The position numbers and the translations under genes were made by a program. The notes below the pieces were generated by a model. That model saw only the letters and a program-made list of their open reading frames with translations. It had not been told where the DNA came from and did not search any database. A stretch of 64,000 nucleotides of DNA from an uncultured Lachnospiraceae bacterium (GTDB lineage Bacteria; Bacillota; Clostridia; Lachnospirales; Lachnospiraceae). The stretch is from positions 124,001-188,000 of the forward strand of contig CACYNO010000001.1 of the NCBI GenBank assembly GCA_902775895.1, given 5' to 3'. Numbering within the stretch: position 1 is the first letter of the stretch; each line of letters opens with the position of its first letter. Shown piece by piece: positions 29,507 to 39,586 of this stretch.

Positions 29507-29513
29507 CATATAA

Positions 29514-31919
29514 ATGTCTATATATAATTACAGTGCAATAGAAAAAAAGTGGCGCGGCAAATGGGAAGTGTCTCCCATCAATGTAAATGACGGTAAAAAA
29601 CCTAAATATTACTGTCTTGATATGTTTCCTTATCCGTCAGGATCGGGACTTCATGTGGGGCATTGGAGAGGATATGTGATAAGTGATGTCTGGAGCAGAT
29701 ATCAGATATTAAAGGGCAATTACGTGATCCACCCCATGGGATGGGATGCTTTCGGGCTTCCTGCGGAAAACTATGCCATCAAGACCGGACAGCATCCAAG
29801 CGTTTCCACAAAGAGCAATATCGACAATATCCGCAGGCAGATAAAGGAGATCGCAGCTGTTTATGACTGGGATATGGAGATTAATACCACGGATCCGGAT
29901 TACTACAGATGGACACAGTGGATATTTGTCAAGATGTTTGAAAACGGGCTTGCATATGAAAAGGAGATGCCCATCAACTGGTGTCCTTCATGTAAGACAG
30001 GTTTATCTAACGAAGAAGTAGTTGATGGAAAATGTGAGCGATGCGGTGCGGAGGTCACAAAGAAGAACCTGCGTCAGTGGATGCTTAAGATTACGGCTTA
30101 CGCCGACAGGCTTCTTGATGATCTGGAAGGACTTGAATGGCCTGAAAAAGTAAAGAAGATGCAGTCAGAGTGGATAGGAAGAAGTTACGGGGCTGAAGTG
30201 GACTTTAAAGTTGACGGCTCCGGGGACAGCATTACAGTCTACACCACCAGACCGGATACTCTGCACGGTGCTACATTTCTGGTGCTTGCGCCCGAGCATG
30301 CTCTCGCTTCAGGTCTTGCTACCGATGAAAACAGGCAGGCTGTAGAGGATTATATTTACAAGGCTTCCACAAAGTCTAACGTGGACCGTATGCAGGATAA
30401 GGACAAGACGGGAGTATTTACCGGTTCATATGCGGTTAATCCGGTAAACGGTAAAAAGATTCCCATCTGGTTGTCGGATTATGTGCTGGCAGATTACGGT
30501 ACGGGAGCTATTATGTGCGTACCGGCCCATGACAGCAGGGATTTTGAGTTTGCCACAAAGTTTGGTATCCCTATCGTACAGGTGATAGCAAAGGACGGAA
30601 AAGAGATAGATCCTCTTACCGAAGCCTATACGGAAGCTGAAGGTATTCTTATCAATTCAGGCGACTGGAACGGGATGGAATCATCTAAGCTTAAAGCAGA
30701 GGCACCTGATATCATTGAAAAAGCGGGCATGGGGCGCAAGATGAAAAATTACAAGCTCCGTGACTGGGTTTTTTCCCGTCAGAGATACTGGGGAGAACCT
30801 ATCCCTATAGTTCATTGTCCGGACTGCGGTGCAGTGGCGGTTCCCGAAGAAGAACTACCACTCACACTGCCGGATGTAGAAAAGTACGAGCCCACGGGTA
30901 CAGGCGAATCACCACTTGCGGCAATCGATGACTGGGTAAATACCACATGTCCGAAGTGCGGTAAGCCTGCAAAAAGAGAGACCAACACAATGCCCCAGTG
31001 GGCAGGTTCATCCTGGTATTTCTTAAGATATGTGGATGTTAATAACGACAAAGAACCTGTCAGCAGACAGATGGCTGATAAGTATCTTCCCGTTGATATG
31101 TATGTGGGAGGAGTAGAGCATGCAGTACTCCACCTGCTTTATGCAAGGTTCTATACCAAGTTTTTAAAGGATATAGGTGTAGTCGGATTTGATGAGCCTT
31201 TTGTTAAGTTGTTCAATCAGGGCATGATCGTAAAAGACGGATCCAAGATGAGCAAGTCAAAGGGAAACGTGGTATCTCCCGATGATCTCGTATCTGATTA
31301 CGGATGTGATTCGCTAAGAATGTATGAGCTGTTTGTGGGACCTCCGGATATGGATGCGGAATGGGATGACAGCGGTATAGACGGGGTGTTCAGATTCTTA
31401 AACAGGCTTTACAGACTTGTAAATGAGAATGCTGAGAAAGATATTGCAGAGACAGAGGATATGCTCCGTCTGAAAAATAAGATGATCTATGACATCACAC
31501 AGCGTATAGAGAGTTTTTCATTGAATACTGTTGTCAGCGGTTTTATGGAGTATTTTAACAAGATAAGCGATCTGGCTTCAAAGCAGGGTGGCGTGGATAA
31601 GGCTACACTTGAAGCGACGGCAGTATTGCTTGCGCCTTTTGCGCCGCATATGGCTGAAGAGGTGTGGGAGATGCTGGGACATACTGAGAGTGTATTTTCA
31701 CAGACATGGCCGGTATATGATGAGGCGGCAATGAAGGATAGTTCTGTGGAGATAGTCCTTCAGGTAAACGGCAAAGTAAGAGCACGTATAAGTGTGCCTG
31801 CGGATGCGGATAAAGCTGCAGTCATGGATATAGCTAAAGAGACACTTGCTGATAAGATGCCGGCTGACATAAAGAAAGAAATTTATGTGCCCGGAAAATT
31901 GGTGAATATTGTAGGTTGA
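29514..31919 (+). CDS. leuS: Leucyl-tRNA synthetase
   Basis: A class I synthetase that charges tRNA-Leu and edits mischarged amino acids. It has 801 residues in one piece. The HIGH-type motif is HVGHWRGY, KMSKSKGN is intact, and the CP1 editing domain includes TTRPDTLHGATF. Cysteine pairs in WCPSCKTG, CERCG, CPDCG and CPKCG suggest zinc sites. GGAGG precedes the ATG. It is not preceded by a T-box leader; it follows the patatin gene by 8 bases, which is unusual for a synthetase gene in Firmicutes. Confidence 0.97.
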   Translation: MSIYNYSAIEKKWRGKWEVSPINVNDGKKPKYYCLDMFPYPSGSGLHVGHWRGYVISDVWSRYQILKGNYVIHPMGWDAFGLPAENYAIKTGQHPSVSTKSNIDNIRRQIKEIAAVYDWDMEINTTDPDYYRWTQWIFVKMFENGLAYEKEMPINWCPSCKTGLSNEEVVDGKCERCGAEVTKKNLRQWMLKITAYADRLLDDLEGLEWPEKVKKMQSEWIGRSYGAEVDFKVDGSGDSITVYTTRPDTLHGATFLVLAPEHALASGLATDENRQAVEDYIYKASTKSNVDRMQDKDKTGVFTGSYAVNPVNGKKIPIWLSDYVLADYGTGAIMCVPAHDSRDFEFATKFGIPIVQVIAKDGKEIDPLTEAYTEAEGILINSGDWNGMESSKLKAEAPDIIEKAGMGRKMKNYKLRDWVFSRQRYWGEPIPIVHCPDCGAVAVPEEELPLTLPDVEKYEPTGTGESPLAAIDDWVNTTCPKCGKPAKRETNTMPQWAGSSWYFLRYVDVNNDKEPVSRQMADKYLPVDMYVGGVEHAVLHLLYARFYTKFLKDIGVVGFDEPFVKLFNQGMIVKDGSKMSKSKGNVVSPDDLVSDYGCDSLRMYELFVGPPDMDAEWDDSGIDGVFRFLNRLYRLVNENAEKDIAETEDMLRLKNKMIYDITQRIESFSLNTVVSGFMEYFNKISDLASKQGGVDKATLEATAVLLAPFAPHMAEEVWEMLGHTESVFSQTWPVYDEAAMKDSSVEIVLQVNGKVRARISVPADADKAAVMDIAKETLADKMPADIKKEIYVPGKLVNIVG

Positions 31920-31926
31920 GACAAAG

Positions 31927-33498
31927 ATGTTTGGCGGTAAATTAAATTCTCTTAAAAAAAGTTTTATTTTCCAGGGTGGCATTCTTGCCATAAGCGGGAT
32001 CATAGTACGTATCATAGGTATGTTTTACCGTATCCCTATGGTGAACATTATCGGAAGTGAAGGCGCAGGATTATACAGTGTGGCTTTCAACGTATACAAC
32101 ATAGTTCTTATCCTTTCATCCTACGGCATGCCTATGGCTGTATCAAAGCTTGTTTCGGCAAGACTGGTGAAAAACGAATACAGGAATACGAAGTTTATTC
32201 TTGCAAGAGCCCTGGTCATATCCGTTTTAAGCGGTGGTGCTGCGGCGTTGCTACTTTTTTTCGGAGCGGGATTTATAGAGAGGACGGTATACAGCACTTA
32301 TGTTGGTATGGCCATACCTTTAAGAGTTCTTGCTCCTACTGTATTTATCTTTGCGGTCCTGGGAGTATTCAGAGGTTTCTTCCAGGGACAGGGTAATATG
32401 GTACCCACCGCCATATCCCAGCTTATAGAGCAGATAGTAAATGCCGTTGTAAGTATTGCTGCAAGCTACGCATTTATAAGAGCTTATATGGGAAGTGCAG
32501 AAGCCCCGGCCCACGGTGCGGCGGGAGGTACTCTTGGTACATGCCTGGGGGCTTTGGCAGCTCTTATAGTTGTACTTTGTATTTTTTTCAGAAACATAGT
32601 CAAATACAGGGCGAAGTTAAGATCGGATGTTGACAGCGATGATATAGGAGTGGGATATACCTACAAGCTTATCATCATAACCATAATACCGATAATTATA
32701 GGACAGACTTTTTATAACGTCAGTGCAGTAGTGGATGATGCACTTTTCAGCGGTCTTACAAGGCTTGATAACTCGGCAGCGACAATAGCGATAGGTAATT
32801 ACGGACAAAGCTTTTCTACACTTACCAGTATTCCAATGGGTATAGCATCGGCCATGTCAGCTTCAATGCTTCCCAGTATCGTAAATTCATTTACAAAAAA
32901 TGATATAAAAGGTGTGAATAATAAGCTGGCGCATACGGTGAGGGTGACTATGATGGTTGCCATTCCCTTTGTGATAGGTCTTACAGTGCTGGGACAGCCC
33001 GTTATACAGGTTCTGTTCAGGGCATATGACAGCGCAGAAGGCTCCACGATGCTGAAGATCGGAGCTTCCGCTATAGTTTTTTATACATTATCAACCGTTA
33101 CCAGTGCGGCACTTCAGGGTGTTGATAAGATGCGTATACCGGTCATACACTCGGCCATAGCCCTTGCAGTGCATATCCCGGTGGTGGCAATACTACTTGC
33201 CGTTACGGATCTTGGGATATATTCTCTTGTGATCGGAGTAATGGTATTTTCTGTTATAGTCTTCTCTTTGAATCTGAGAAGCTTATGGAAACTGACGGGA
33301 TACAGACAGGCCTTCATCAGGCCCTTCATCATACCGCTGATATGTTCGGCGATAACAGGGATAGCAGCGTTACTGGTATATACGGGACTGCATGTGGCAT
33401 TCGGGCATGTGCTTCCGGCTTTGATAATAAGCGGTATCATGTCCGTAGCTCTGTATTTCGGACTGATAACTGCAGCACGAAAGACCGGATGGTATTAA
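31927..33498 (+). CDS. MurJ/SpoVB-like polysaccharide flippase (MOP superfamily)
   Basis: A 523-residue membrane protein with about 14 predicted helices, recognised as the SpoVB/MurJ/oligosaccharide-flippase branch. The N-terminus (GGILAISGIIVRIIGMFYRIPM, then GAGLYSVAFNVYNI) matches SpoVB-type proteins. Such proteins flip lipid-linked wall or polysaccharide precursors across the membrane. Whether it moves lipid II or another precursor cannot be decided from sequence. It starts 7 bases after leuS and ends 17 bases before clpC, consistent with one operon. Confidence 0.88.
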   Translation: MFGGKLNSLKKSFIFQGGILAISGIIVRIIGMFYRIPMVNIIGSEGAGLYSVAFNVYNIVLILSSYGMPMAVSKLVSARLVKNEYRNTKFILARALVISVLSGGAAALLLFFGAGFIERTVYSTYVGMAIPLRVLAPTVFIFAVLGVFRGFFQGQGNMVPTAISQLIEQIVNAVVSIAASYAFIRAYMGSAEAPAHGAAGGTLGTCLGALAALIVVLCIFFRNIVKYRAKLRSDVDSDDIGVGYTYKLIIITIIPIIIGQTFYNVSAVVDDALFSGLTRLDNSAATIAIGNYGQSFSTLTSIPMGIASAMSASMLPSIVNSFTKNDIKGVNNKLAHTVRVTMMVAIPFVIGLTVLGQPVIQVLFRAYDSAEGSTMLKIGASAIVFYTLSTVTSAALQGVDKMRIPVIHSAIALAVHIPVVAILLAVTDLGIYSLVIGVMVFSVIVFSLNLRSLWKLTGYRQAFIRPFIIPLICSAITGIAALLVYTGLHVAFGHVLPALIISGIMSVALYFGLITAARKTGWY

Positions 33499-33515
33499 GA
33501 TAAAGGGGGAAAAGT

Positions 33516-35972
33516 ATGGATAAAGGATATACAAAAAAAGCCGAGCAGGCTATTAAGAATGCCCGTGCCGCGGCCGATGAATTAAAAAGAAAAACGGCGG
33601 GTTCGGAACATCTTCTCATAGGTCTCCTGCGTGTTAAAGATTCTCTTGCGGGTCAGATACTTTCTGAGGCAGGGATCAAAGAAGACGCTCTTATGTCCCT
33701 TACTGAGCAGATGCTTGGAGATGAAGACATTTTGCTTATGGAGCCTTCGGGATGGACACCAAGAGCTGAAAAAGTATTAAAGAATGCTCTTAACCAGGCA
33801 AAACGTTTCGGCTCAAAGCAGGCAGGTACGGAACATATACTGATTGCCCTTTTAAAGGAGTTTGACAGCGTTGCGGTAAGGATACTGACAACCCTGGGAG
33901 CAGATGCGGGAAAGATCTATCACGATACACTTACTGCCATGGGGGAAGATATGTCAAGTCCTGCAAGGGATGAGTTCGGACAAAGGGGAGACAATATACT
34001 GTCCAACACACCTACCCTTGATAAATACGGAAGGGATCTTACGGAACTTGCTTCCGTAAACGGACTTGATCCCGTTATCGGCAGGGGAAACGAAATAAAC
34101 AGGGTTATCCAGATACTTAACCGTCGTACAAAAAACAACCCGTGTCTTACAGGAGATCCCGGTGTGGGGAAGACGGCGATAGTGGAAGGCATAGCCCAGA
34201 GGATAGAGAGCGGAGACGTGCCTGATACTCTTTTGAATAAAAGAGTGGTTACCCTTGATATGTCCGGTATGGTGGCAGGATCAAAATACCGAGGTGAATT
34301 TGAAGAGCGTATCAAGAATGTTATCAGAGAGGTCGTGGATGACGGCAATGTTATACTGTTCCTCGATGAGATTCACACCATAATAGGAGCCGGAAATGCA
34401 GAGGGAGCCATAGATGCTTCAAACATATTAAAGCCCTATCTTGCAAGAGGTGAACTTCAGATCATAGGTGCTACCACAACAGATGAGTACCGGAAGCATA
34501 TAGAAAAAGATGCTGCCTTTGAAAGAAGATTCCAGCCGGTCAAGGTAAATGAGCCGTCGGAAGAAGAGACAAAAGAGATACTAAAAGGACTCAGACCTCT
34601 GTATGAGGAGCATCACGGCGTAGTCATTACGGATGAAGCCTTGGATGCGGCAGTTAAGCTTTCAAGAAGATATATTTCAGAAAGATTCCTTCCCGATAAG
34701 GCTATAGATCTTATAGACGAAGCGGCTTCAAAGTCAAAGCTTAATGCGGTCGGAAAAAATAAAACCGTAGAAAAGTTAAAGGCAGAGTTAAAAGAACTTG
34801 AAGCAGAAAAAGAAAAAGCTCTTAAGGCTTCCAGGTTCAAACAGGCCTCCGAGATAAGACAAAAGCAGGAAAACACCAGAAAGAAACTTGTTGATCTTAT
34901 AGACAGACAGACGGGAAGCCGGAGTCAGAAGAAGATAAAGATAGGTGAAGAGGAGATAGGCGATGTGGTATCCATGTGGACGGGAATACCGTTGAACAGG
35001 ATCACGGAAAAAGAATCCGACAGGCTGATCAATCTGGAAAAAGAACTGCACAAGCGTGTTATCGGACAGGACGAAGGGGTTGAGGCAGTAGCCAAAGCCA
35101 TAAGACGTGGTCGAGTTGGGATAGGAAGTCCGAACAGACCACTGGGATCTTTTATGTTTTTGGGACCTACAGGTGTGGGAAAGACAGAACTTTCAAAAGC
35201 CCTTGCAGAAGCCGTATTCGGTTCCGAAGAAGCTCTTATAAGAGTGGATATGTCCGAATACATGGAAAAGCATACGGTATCCAAGATGATAGGTTCACCT
35301 CCGGGGTATGTGGGTTACGAAGAGGGCGGTCAGCTCAGCGAACAGGTTAGAAGAAAGCCTTATTCGGTTGTACTCTTTGACGAGATAGAAAAAGCCCATC
35401 CCGACATCTTTAATGTACTTTTACAGGTGCTTGACGACGGGCGCATTACAGACTCTGAGGGACGTGTTGTGGACTTTAAGAACTGTATAATCATAATGAC
35501 GTCTAACATCGGAGCAAGGAACATAGTCGAGCCGAAGACTCTGGGCTTTGAGACCAAAAAGACATCAGATGATATCTACGAGTCTATGAAAAAAGAGGTC
35601 ATGGCTGATGTGAAAAAAGGATTTAAGCCTGAGTTTATAAACCGTATAGATGAGATAATAGTGTTCAGGCAGCTTTCAAAAGAAGAGATCGGAAAGATCG
35701 TTAATATCATGATAAACGATCTGAACAAGAGGGCAAAGGAAGCTGCGGGCATATCCATCACTTTGACCGCATCTGCAAAACGCTATATCACGGATAAAGG
35801 ATTTGATCCCAAATACGGAGCAAGACCTCTCAGGAGAGCGATACAGCGTGAAATAGAAGATGCGGTTACAGATAAGATATTAAGTGGTAAAATAAAAGGA
35901 AAGGATACTATAAATATTTCCGCAAAAGACAATAAATTGGAATTTACGGTTAAGAAGAAAGGAATGAAATAA
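33516..35972 (+). CDS. clpC: ATP-dependent Clp protease ATP-binding subunit ClpC
   Basis: A class 1 Hsp100 unfoldase with two AAA+ rings that partners ClpP. It has 818 residues. Two N-domain Clp repeats occupy residues 1-145, the first Walker A is GDPGVGKTA (about 212) and the second GPTGVGKTE (about 550). A UVR-type coiled motif (KALKASRFKQASEIRQ) in the linker distinguishes ClpC from ClpA and ClpE. AGGGGGA precedes the ATG. In many Firmicutes clpC is fourth in the ctsR-mcsA-mcsB-clpC operon; here none of those genes is adjacent and no CtsR box is seen upstream. Confidence 0.95.
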   Translation: MDKGYTKKAEQAIKNARAAADELKRKTAGSEHLLIGLLRVKDSLAGQILSEAGIKEDALMSLTEQMLGDEDILLMEPSGWTPRAEKVLKNALNQAKRFGSKQAGTEHILIALLKEFDSVAVRILTTLGADAGKIYHDTLTAMGEDMSSPARDEFGQRGDNILSNTPTLDKYGRDLTELASVNGLDPVIGRGNEINRVIQILNRRTKNNPCLTGDPGVGKTAIVEGIAQRIESGDVPDTLLNKRVVTLDMSGMVAGSKYRGEFEERIKNVIREVVDDGNVILFLDEIHTIIGAGNAEGAIDASNILKPYLARGELQIIGATTTDEYRKHIEKDAAFERRFQPVKVNEPSEEETKEILKGLRPLYEEHHGVVITDEALDAAVKLSRRYISERFLPDKAIDLIDEAASKSKLNAVGKNKTVEKLKAELKELEAEKEKALKASRFKQASEIRQKQENTRKKLVDLIDRQTGSRSQKKIKIGEEEIGDVVSMWTGIPLNRITEKESDRLINLEKELHKRVIGQDEGVEAVAKAIRRGRVGIGSPNRPLGSFMFLGPTGVGKTELSKALAEAVFGSEEALIRVDMSEYMEKHTVSKMIGSPPGYVGYEEGGQLSEQVRRKPYSVVLFDEIEKAHPDIFNVLLQVLDDGRITDSEGRVVDFKNCIIIMTSNIGARNIVEPKTLGFETKKTSDDIYESMKKEVMADVKKGFKPEFINRIDEIIVFRQLSKEEIGKIVNIMINDLNKRAKEAAGISITLTASAKRYITDKGFDPKYGARPLRRAIQREIEDAVTDKILSGKIKGKDTINISAKDNKLEFTVKKKGMK

Positions 35973-35973
35973 A

Positions 35974-36390
35974 ATGGCAATAGTAGAAGAAATTATTCGT
36001 GCAGAGGCAGACGGCAGCTTAAGCTTTGGAAACTTCAAACTTGACGAAAAAAAGAAGGTGTCTGATTTCGAACACTTAGGGGACACTTATAAAGTTAAGA
36101 CGTACAAAGATATAACCAAGCTTGAAAAGAACGAAGCTTTTGTTTATGAGTCTATTCCCGGAACGGCAGTTTTTAATTTCAGGGAGACAGAAGAGGGAGT
36201 GATCTTTGACGTTGACGCCATTGAAGATGCTGAGATAACCATAGGTCTTGAGGAGAATGTCAGATATGCGGTTATCATAGACGGAGAGTATGCGGAATCC
36301 ATTACCACCGGAGTGGGAGGAAAGCTTTCGCTTAATTTTGCAAGTGTGGAAGATGAAATGACTAATATCGAGATCAAGAAGCTCAACTGA
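35974..36390 (+). CDS. Uncharacterised small protein between clpC and radA
   Basis: A 138-residue protein with no membrane segment or signal peptide and no catalytic motif I recognise. The first half (ADGSLSFGNFKLDEKKKVSDFEH, then YKVKTYKDITKLEKN) and the acidic beta-rich second half suggest a compact all-beta or beta-sandwich protein. I have a weak recollection that relatives in Lachnospiraceae carry the label endosialidase; nothing in the sequence supports an enzyme. It begins one base after the clpC stop and is followed 22 bases later by radA, so expression with ClpC is very likely. Confidence 0.8.
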   Translation: MAIVEEIIRAEADGSLSFGNFKLDEKKKVSDFEHLGDTYKVKTYKDITKLEKNEAFVYESIPGTAVFNFRETEEGVIFDVDAIEDAEITIGLEENVRYAVIIDGEYAESITTGVGGKLSLNFASVEDEMTNIEIKKLN

Positions 36391-36412
36391 TAAACAGTTT
36401 CGGACATAGGAA

Positions 36413-37780
36413 ATGGCAAAAAATACAAAATTATTTTTTTGCGGGGAATGCGGCTATGAATCATCCAAATGGCTGGGACAGTGCCCTTCCTGCAAACAAT
36501 GGAATACGTTTACTGAGGCTCCGGTGCCTTTAAGAGCTTCCGGACACGGTGCAAAAGCTTCTTTTAAAAACGAAAGAGTAAAGCCCGTATCCGTACCACA
36601 GATCGAATCGGGAGAAGAGCAAAGGGTTACCACAGGCTTTAAAGAGTTTGACAGGGTTCTCGGAGGCGGGATAGTTAAAGGGAGTCTTACACTTATAGGT
36701 GGAGATCCGGGTATAGGTAAGTCAACTCTTGTCCTTCAGGTCTGTATCGGGGTGGCAAAGCAGGGGAAATGCGTCCTTTATATTTCAGGTGAGGAATCTC
36801 TGCGCCAGATAAAGCTACGTGCTGACAGACTGGGCGAAGTGCCTGACAGTCTCAAGATCCTCTGTGAGACGGATATAGATGAGATAGAAGCTGTTGCAAG
36901 ACAGTTAAAGCCGGATCTTATGGTCACGGATTCTATTCAGACCATGTATTCCGGAGATGTGGACTCTGCGCCGGGAAGCCCGGGACAGGTGCGCGAGAGC
37001 ACCATGAGACTTCTTCGCATTGCAAAAGAGGAGTCGGTTTCGGCGTTTATCATTGGACATGTGACGAAGGAAGGAGTTGTTGCGGGACCCCGTATGCTGG
37101 AGCATATGGTGGATACCGTTATATATCTTGAGGGAGAGAAGAATGCCGGATACCGTATTCTTCGCGGAGTAAAGAACAGATTCGGGGCAACTAATGAAGT
37201 AGGTATTTTTGAGATGCTCTCTTCCGGAATGGTTGAGGTGCCGAATCCTTCAGCATATATGTTAAGCGGCAGAGCTCCCGAAGCTCCCGGATCTGTCATC
37301 ACATGCCTTATGGAAGGGAGCAGACCTATAATGATGGAGATTCAGGCGCTTGTGACTTCATCTGATTTCGGTATTCCGCGCCGTACTGCGTCGGGAACCG
37401 ATTATAACAGAGTGAATCTGCTCATGGCCGTAATGGAAAAGCGTTCCGGACTCAGGCTTTCGGGACATGACGCTTATGTAAATGTGGCAGGAGGCTTAAA
37501 AGCCAACGAGCCTGCCATAGATCTGGCCATAGTAATGGCTCTTGCCGGGAGTTTTAAAAATAAGGAAGTGCCTGCCGATACCGTGTGCTTCGGAGAGGTT
37601 GGACTTTCCGGAGAGGTCCGCGCCGTGACTAAGGCAAAAGAGAGAGTAAGTGAAGCGGCAAAGCTGAACTTCAGGGAATGTATCGTTCCGAAAGTGTGCC
37701 TTGAGCAGATAGGAAAAAGAGATGACATAAAGATCACGGGTGTATCCGATATCCGTGAAGCGATAGACTTTTTTGTGTAA
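36413..37780 (+). CDS. radA: DNA repair protein RadA (Sms)
   Basis: A RecA-like helicase that drives branch migration in homologous recombination. It has 455 residues. A four-Cys zinc finger is at C10, C13, C24 and C27, the Walker A GDPGIGKS at about 97-104, the RadA-specific KNRFG motif is in VKNRFGATNEVG, and a Lon-like C-terminal domain is present from about 300. In many Firmicutes radA neighbours clpC, as here with one small gene between. It overlaps or abuts gatC. Confidence 0.97.
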   Translation: MAKNTKLFFCGECGYESSKWLGQCPSCKQWNTFTEAPVPLRASGHGAKASFKNERVKPVSVPQIESGEEQRVTTGFKEFDRVLGGGIVKGSLTLIGGDPGIGKSTLVLQVCIGVAKQGKCVLYISGEESLRQIKLRADRLGEVPDSLKILCETDIDEIEAVARQLKPDLMVTDSIQTMYSGDVDSAPGSPGQVRESTMRLLRIAKEESVSAFIIGHVTKEGVVAGPRMLEHMVDTVIYLEGEKNAGYRILRGVKNRFGATNEVGIFEMLSSGMVEVPNPSAYMLSGRAPEAPGSVITCLMEGSRPIMMEIQALVTSSDFGIPRRTASGTDYNRVNLLMAVMEKRSGLRLSGHDAYVNVAGGLKANEPAIDLAIVMALAGSFKNKEVPADTVCFGEVGLSGEVRAVTKAKERVSEAAKLNFRECIVPKVCLEQIGKRDDIKITGVSDIREAIDFFV

Positions 37781-37790
37781 TGGAGAAAAG

Positions 37791-38084
37791 ATGGCTGAAA
37801 GAATAGATGATCAAATGCTTGAATATGTAAGTATCCTTGCAAAGATAGAACTTAAAGGAGAAGAAAAGATTCAGGCACGGTCGGACATGGAAAAGATGCT
37901 GGAATATGCGGATAAGTTAAATGAAATAGATACCGATGGCGTAGAGCCCCTGGTCCAGGCGATAGATATGGAAAATGTTTTCAGGGAAGATGTAGTTACA
38001 AATTCTGATGACAGGGAAAATATGCTTTCCAACGCACCTGAGAAAAAAGACGGTCAATACATGGTGCCGAAAACATTTAACTGA
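37791..38084 (+). CDS. gatC: Asp-tRNA(Asn)/Glu-tRNA(Gln) amidotransferase subunit C
   Basis: The small wrapping subunit that stabilises GatA on GatB. The start at 37791 (MAERIDDQMLEYVSILAKIEL) is chosen because GGAG lies 5 bases upstream; the frame extends a few codons further up into the radA stop with no site. About 97 residues, with the standard helical N-terminus, the central VEPLVQ motif and the C-terminal YMVPKTF. It is the first of three consecutive gat genes. Being next to radA is probably chance co-transcription. Confidence 0.95.
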   Translation: MAERIDDQMLEYVSILAKIELKGEEKIQARSDMEKMLEYADKLNEIDTDGVEPLVQAIDMENVFREDVVTNSDDRENMLSNAPEKKDGQYMVPKTFN

Positions 38085-38108
38085 TATTTAGGAAAGCAGG
38101 TTAAAATA

Positions 38109-39584
38109 TTGAACTTAATGGATTTGACGGCTGTAAAGCTTGGAAAGAAAATAAAAGAAAAACAGATAAGCGTTGCAGAGGCGGTTTCAGACTGCCTTGA
38201 ACAGATCAGGGAAAAGGATGGGGATATTAATGCCTTTATCACAAAGGCAGAAGAATCCGCAGTCTTAAAACGGGCCGGAGAAGTGCAAAAGCTTATAGAT
38301 GACGGGACACTTGCCGGACCTCTGGCAGGTGTTCCTTTTGCCGTAAAGGACAATATCTGCACAAATGGTATGCTTACTACCTGCGGATCAAAGATTCTGT
38401 CAAATTTCATACCAACATATTCCGCAACGGCAGTTGAAAGACTTGAAGAAGCCGGAGCGGTGATCGTGGGCAAGGCAAATATGGACGAGTTTGCCATGGG
38501 AAGCACTACGGAGACCTCGTATTTCGGGGTGACAAAAAATCCGTGGGATACAGAGCGGGTGCCGGGAGGTTCCTCCGGAGGGTCGGCGGCGGCAGTTGCA
38601 TCGCATCAGGTTCCTTTTGCTCTGGGATCGGATACGGGAGGATCCATCAGGCAGCCCGCTTCTTTTTGCGGTGTGACGGGTATTAAGCCCACATACGGAA
38701 GCATAAGTCGTTTTGGTCTTACGGCCTATGCCTCTTCTCTTGATCAGATTGGGCCAATAGCAAAGGATGTTGCAGATTGTGTTGCAGTTTTGGAAACCAT
38801 TGTATCTTATGATAAAAAAGACTCCACATCCTACAGGCGGGAGGATACAGACTTTTCTACTGCTCTTGAAGAAAATATTAAAGGTTTAAGAATAGGTGTC
38901 CCCAATGACTATTTCGGTGACGGGCTTGATCCTGACGTGAAAAAAGCGGTGATGGGTGCGGCTGATAAGTTTAAAAGCATGGGCGCCGTTGTGGAGCACT
39001 TTGATTTAAAGCTGGCTGAGTATGCCGTTCCTGCATACTATACGATCGCATCGGCAGAGGCAAGCTCCAATCTTGCCAGGTTTGACGGGGTAAAATACGG
39101 ATACAGGACAAAGGATTATGAGGAACTTCACGGTATGTACAAGCGAACCCGTTCCGAAGGATTCGGAACTGAAGTTAAGCGTCGTATCATGCTGGGGTCC
39201 TTTGTACTCAGTTCCGGATATTATGATGCTTATTATATTAAAGCACTGAAGACAAAGTCTCTTATAAAGCGGGAATTTGATAAAGCCTTTAAAAAGTATG
39301 ATGTGATCTTAGGTCCTGTGGCGCCCGCTACGGCACCAAAGCTTGGGGAGTCGCTTACAGACCCCATGAAGATGTATCTGGGAGATATCTATACGGTGGC
39401 TGCAAATCTTGCAGGACTTCCGGCCATATCGATTCCCTGCGGAAAAGATTGCAAAGGACTTCCCATAGGATTGCAGCTTACAGGGGACTGTTTTAAAGAG
39501 AAGTCCATCATAAAGGCGGCCTTTGCCTTTGAGAAAACCCGTGAATATGAGATGAGTCCTGTTGCGGGTGGAAAGGAGGCGTGA
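38109..39584 (+). CDS. gatA: Asp-tRNA(Asn)/Glu-tRNA(Gln) amidotransferase subunit A
   Basis: The amidase subunit that releases ammonia from glutamine for transfer to misacylated tRNA. It has 491 residues with the amidase signature: Lys in FAVKDNI, the GGSSGGSAAAVAS loop, and the nucleophile region SDTGGSIRQPASFCG. The start is TTG at 38109, 8 bases after a GCAGG site; an ATG at 38118 is possible but further from the site. The stop overlaps the beginning of gatB's frame. Confidence 0.97.
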   Translation: MNLMDLTAVKLGKKIKEKQISVAEAVSDCLEQIREKDGDINAFITKAEESAVLKRAGEVQKLIDDGTLAGPLAGVPFAVKDNICTNGMLTTCGSKILSNFIPTYSATAVERLEEAGAVIVGKANMDEFAMGSTTETSYFGVTKNPWDTERVPGGSSGGSAAAVASHQVPFALGSDTGGSIRQPASFCGVTGIKPTYGSISRFGLTAYASSLDQIGPIAKDVADCVAVLETIVSYDKKDSTSYRREDTDFSTALEENIKGLRIGVPNDYFGDGLDPDVKKAVMGAADKFKSMGAVVEHFDLKLAEYAVPAYYTIASAEASSNLARFDGVKYGYRTKDYEELHGMYKRTRSEGFGTEVKRRIMLGSFVLSSGYYDAYYIKALKTKSLIKREFDKAFKKYDVILGPVAPATAPKLGESLTDPMKMYLGDIYTVAANLAGLPAISIPCGKDCKGLPIGLQLTGDCFKEKSIIKAAFAFEKTREYEMSPVAGGKEA

Positions 39585-39586
39585 GC

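Noticed and set aside
29340-29513. T-box riboswitch in front of leuS
   Set aside because: Only 8 bases separate leuS from the patatin gene, so there is no leader; no AGGUGGNACCGCG-type T-box sequence was seen before glnS or leuS.
33499-33515. CtsR box before clpC
   Set aside because: The gap is 17 bases with only a ribosome site; no heptad direct repeat is present here.
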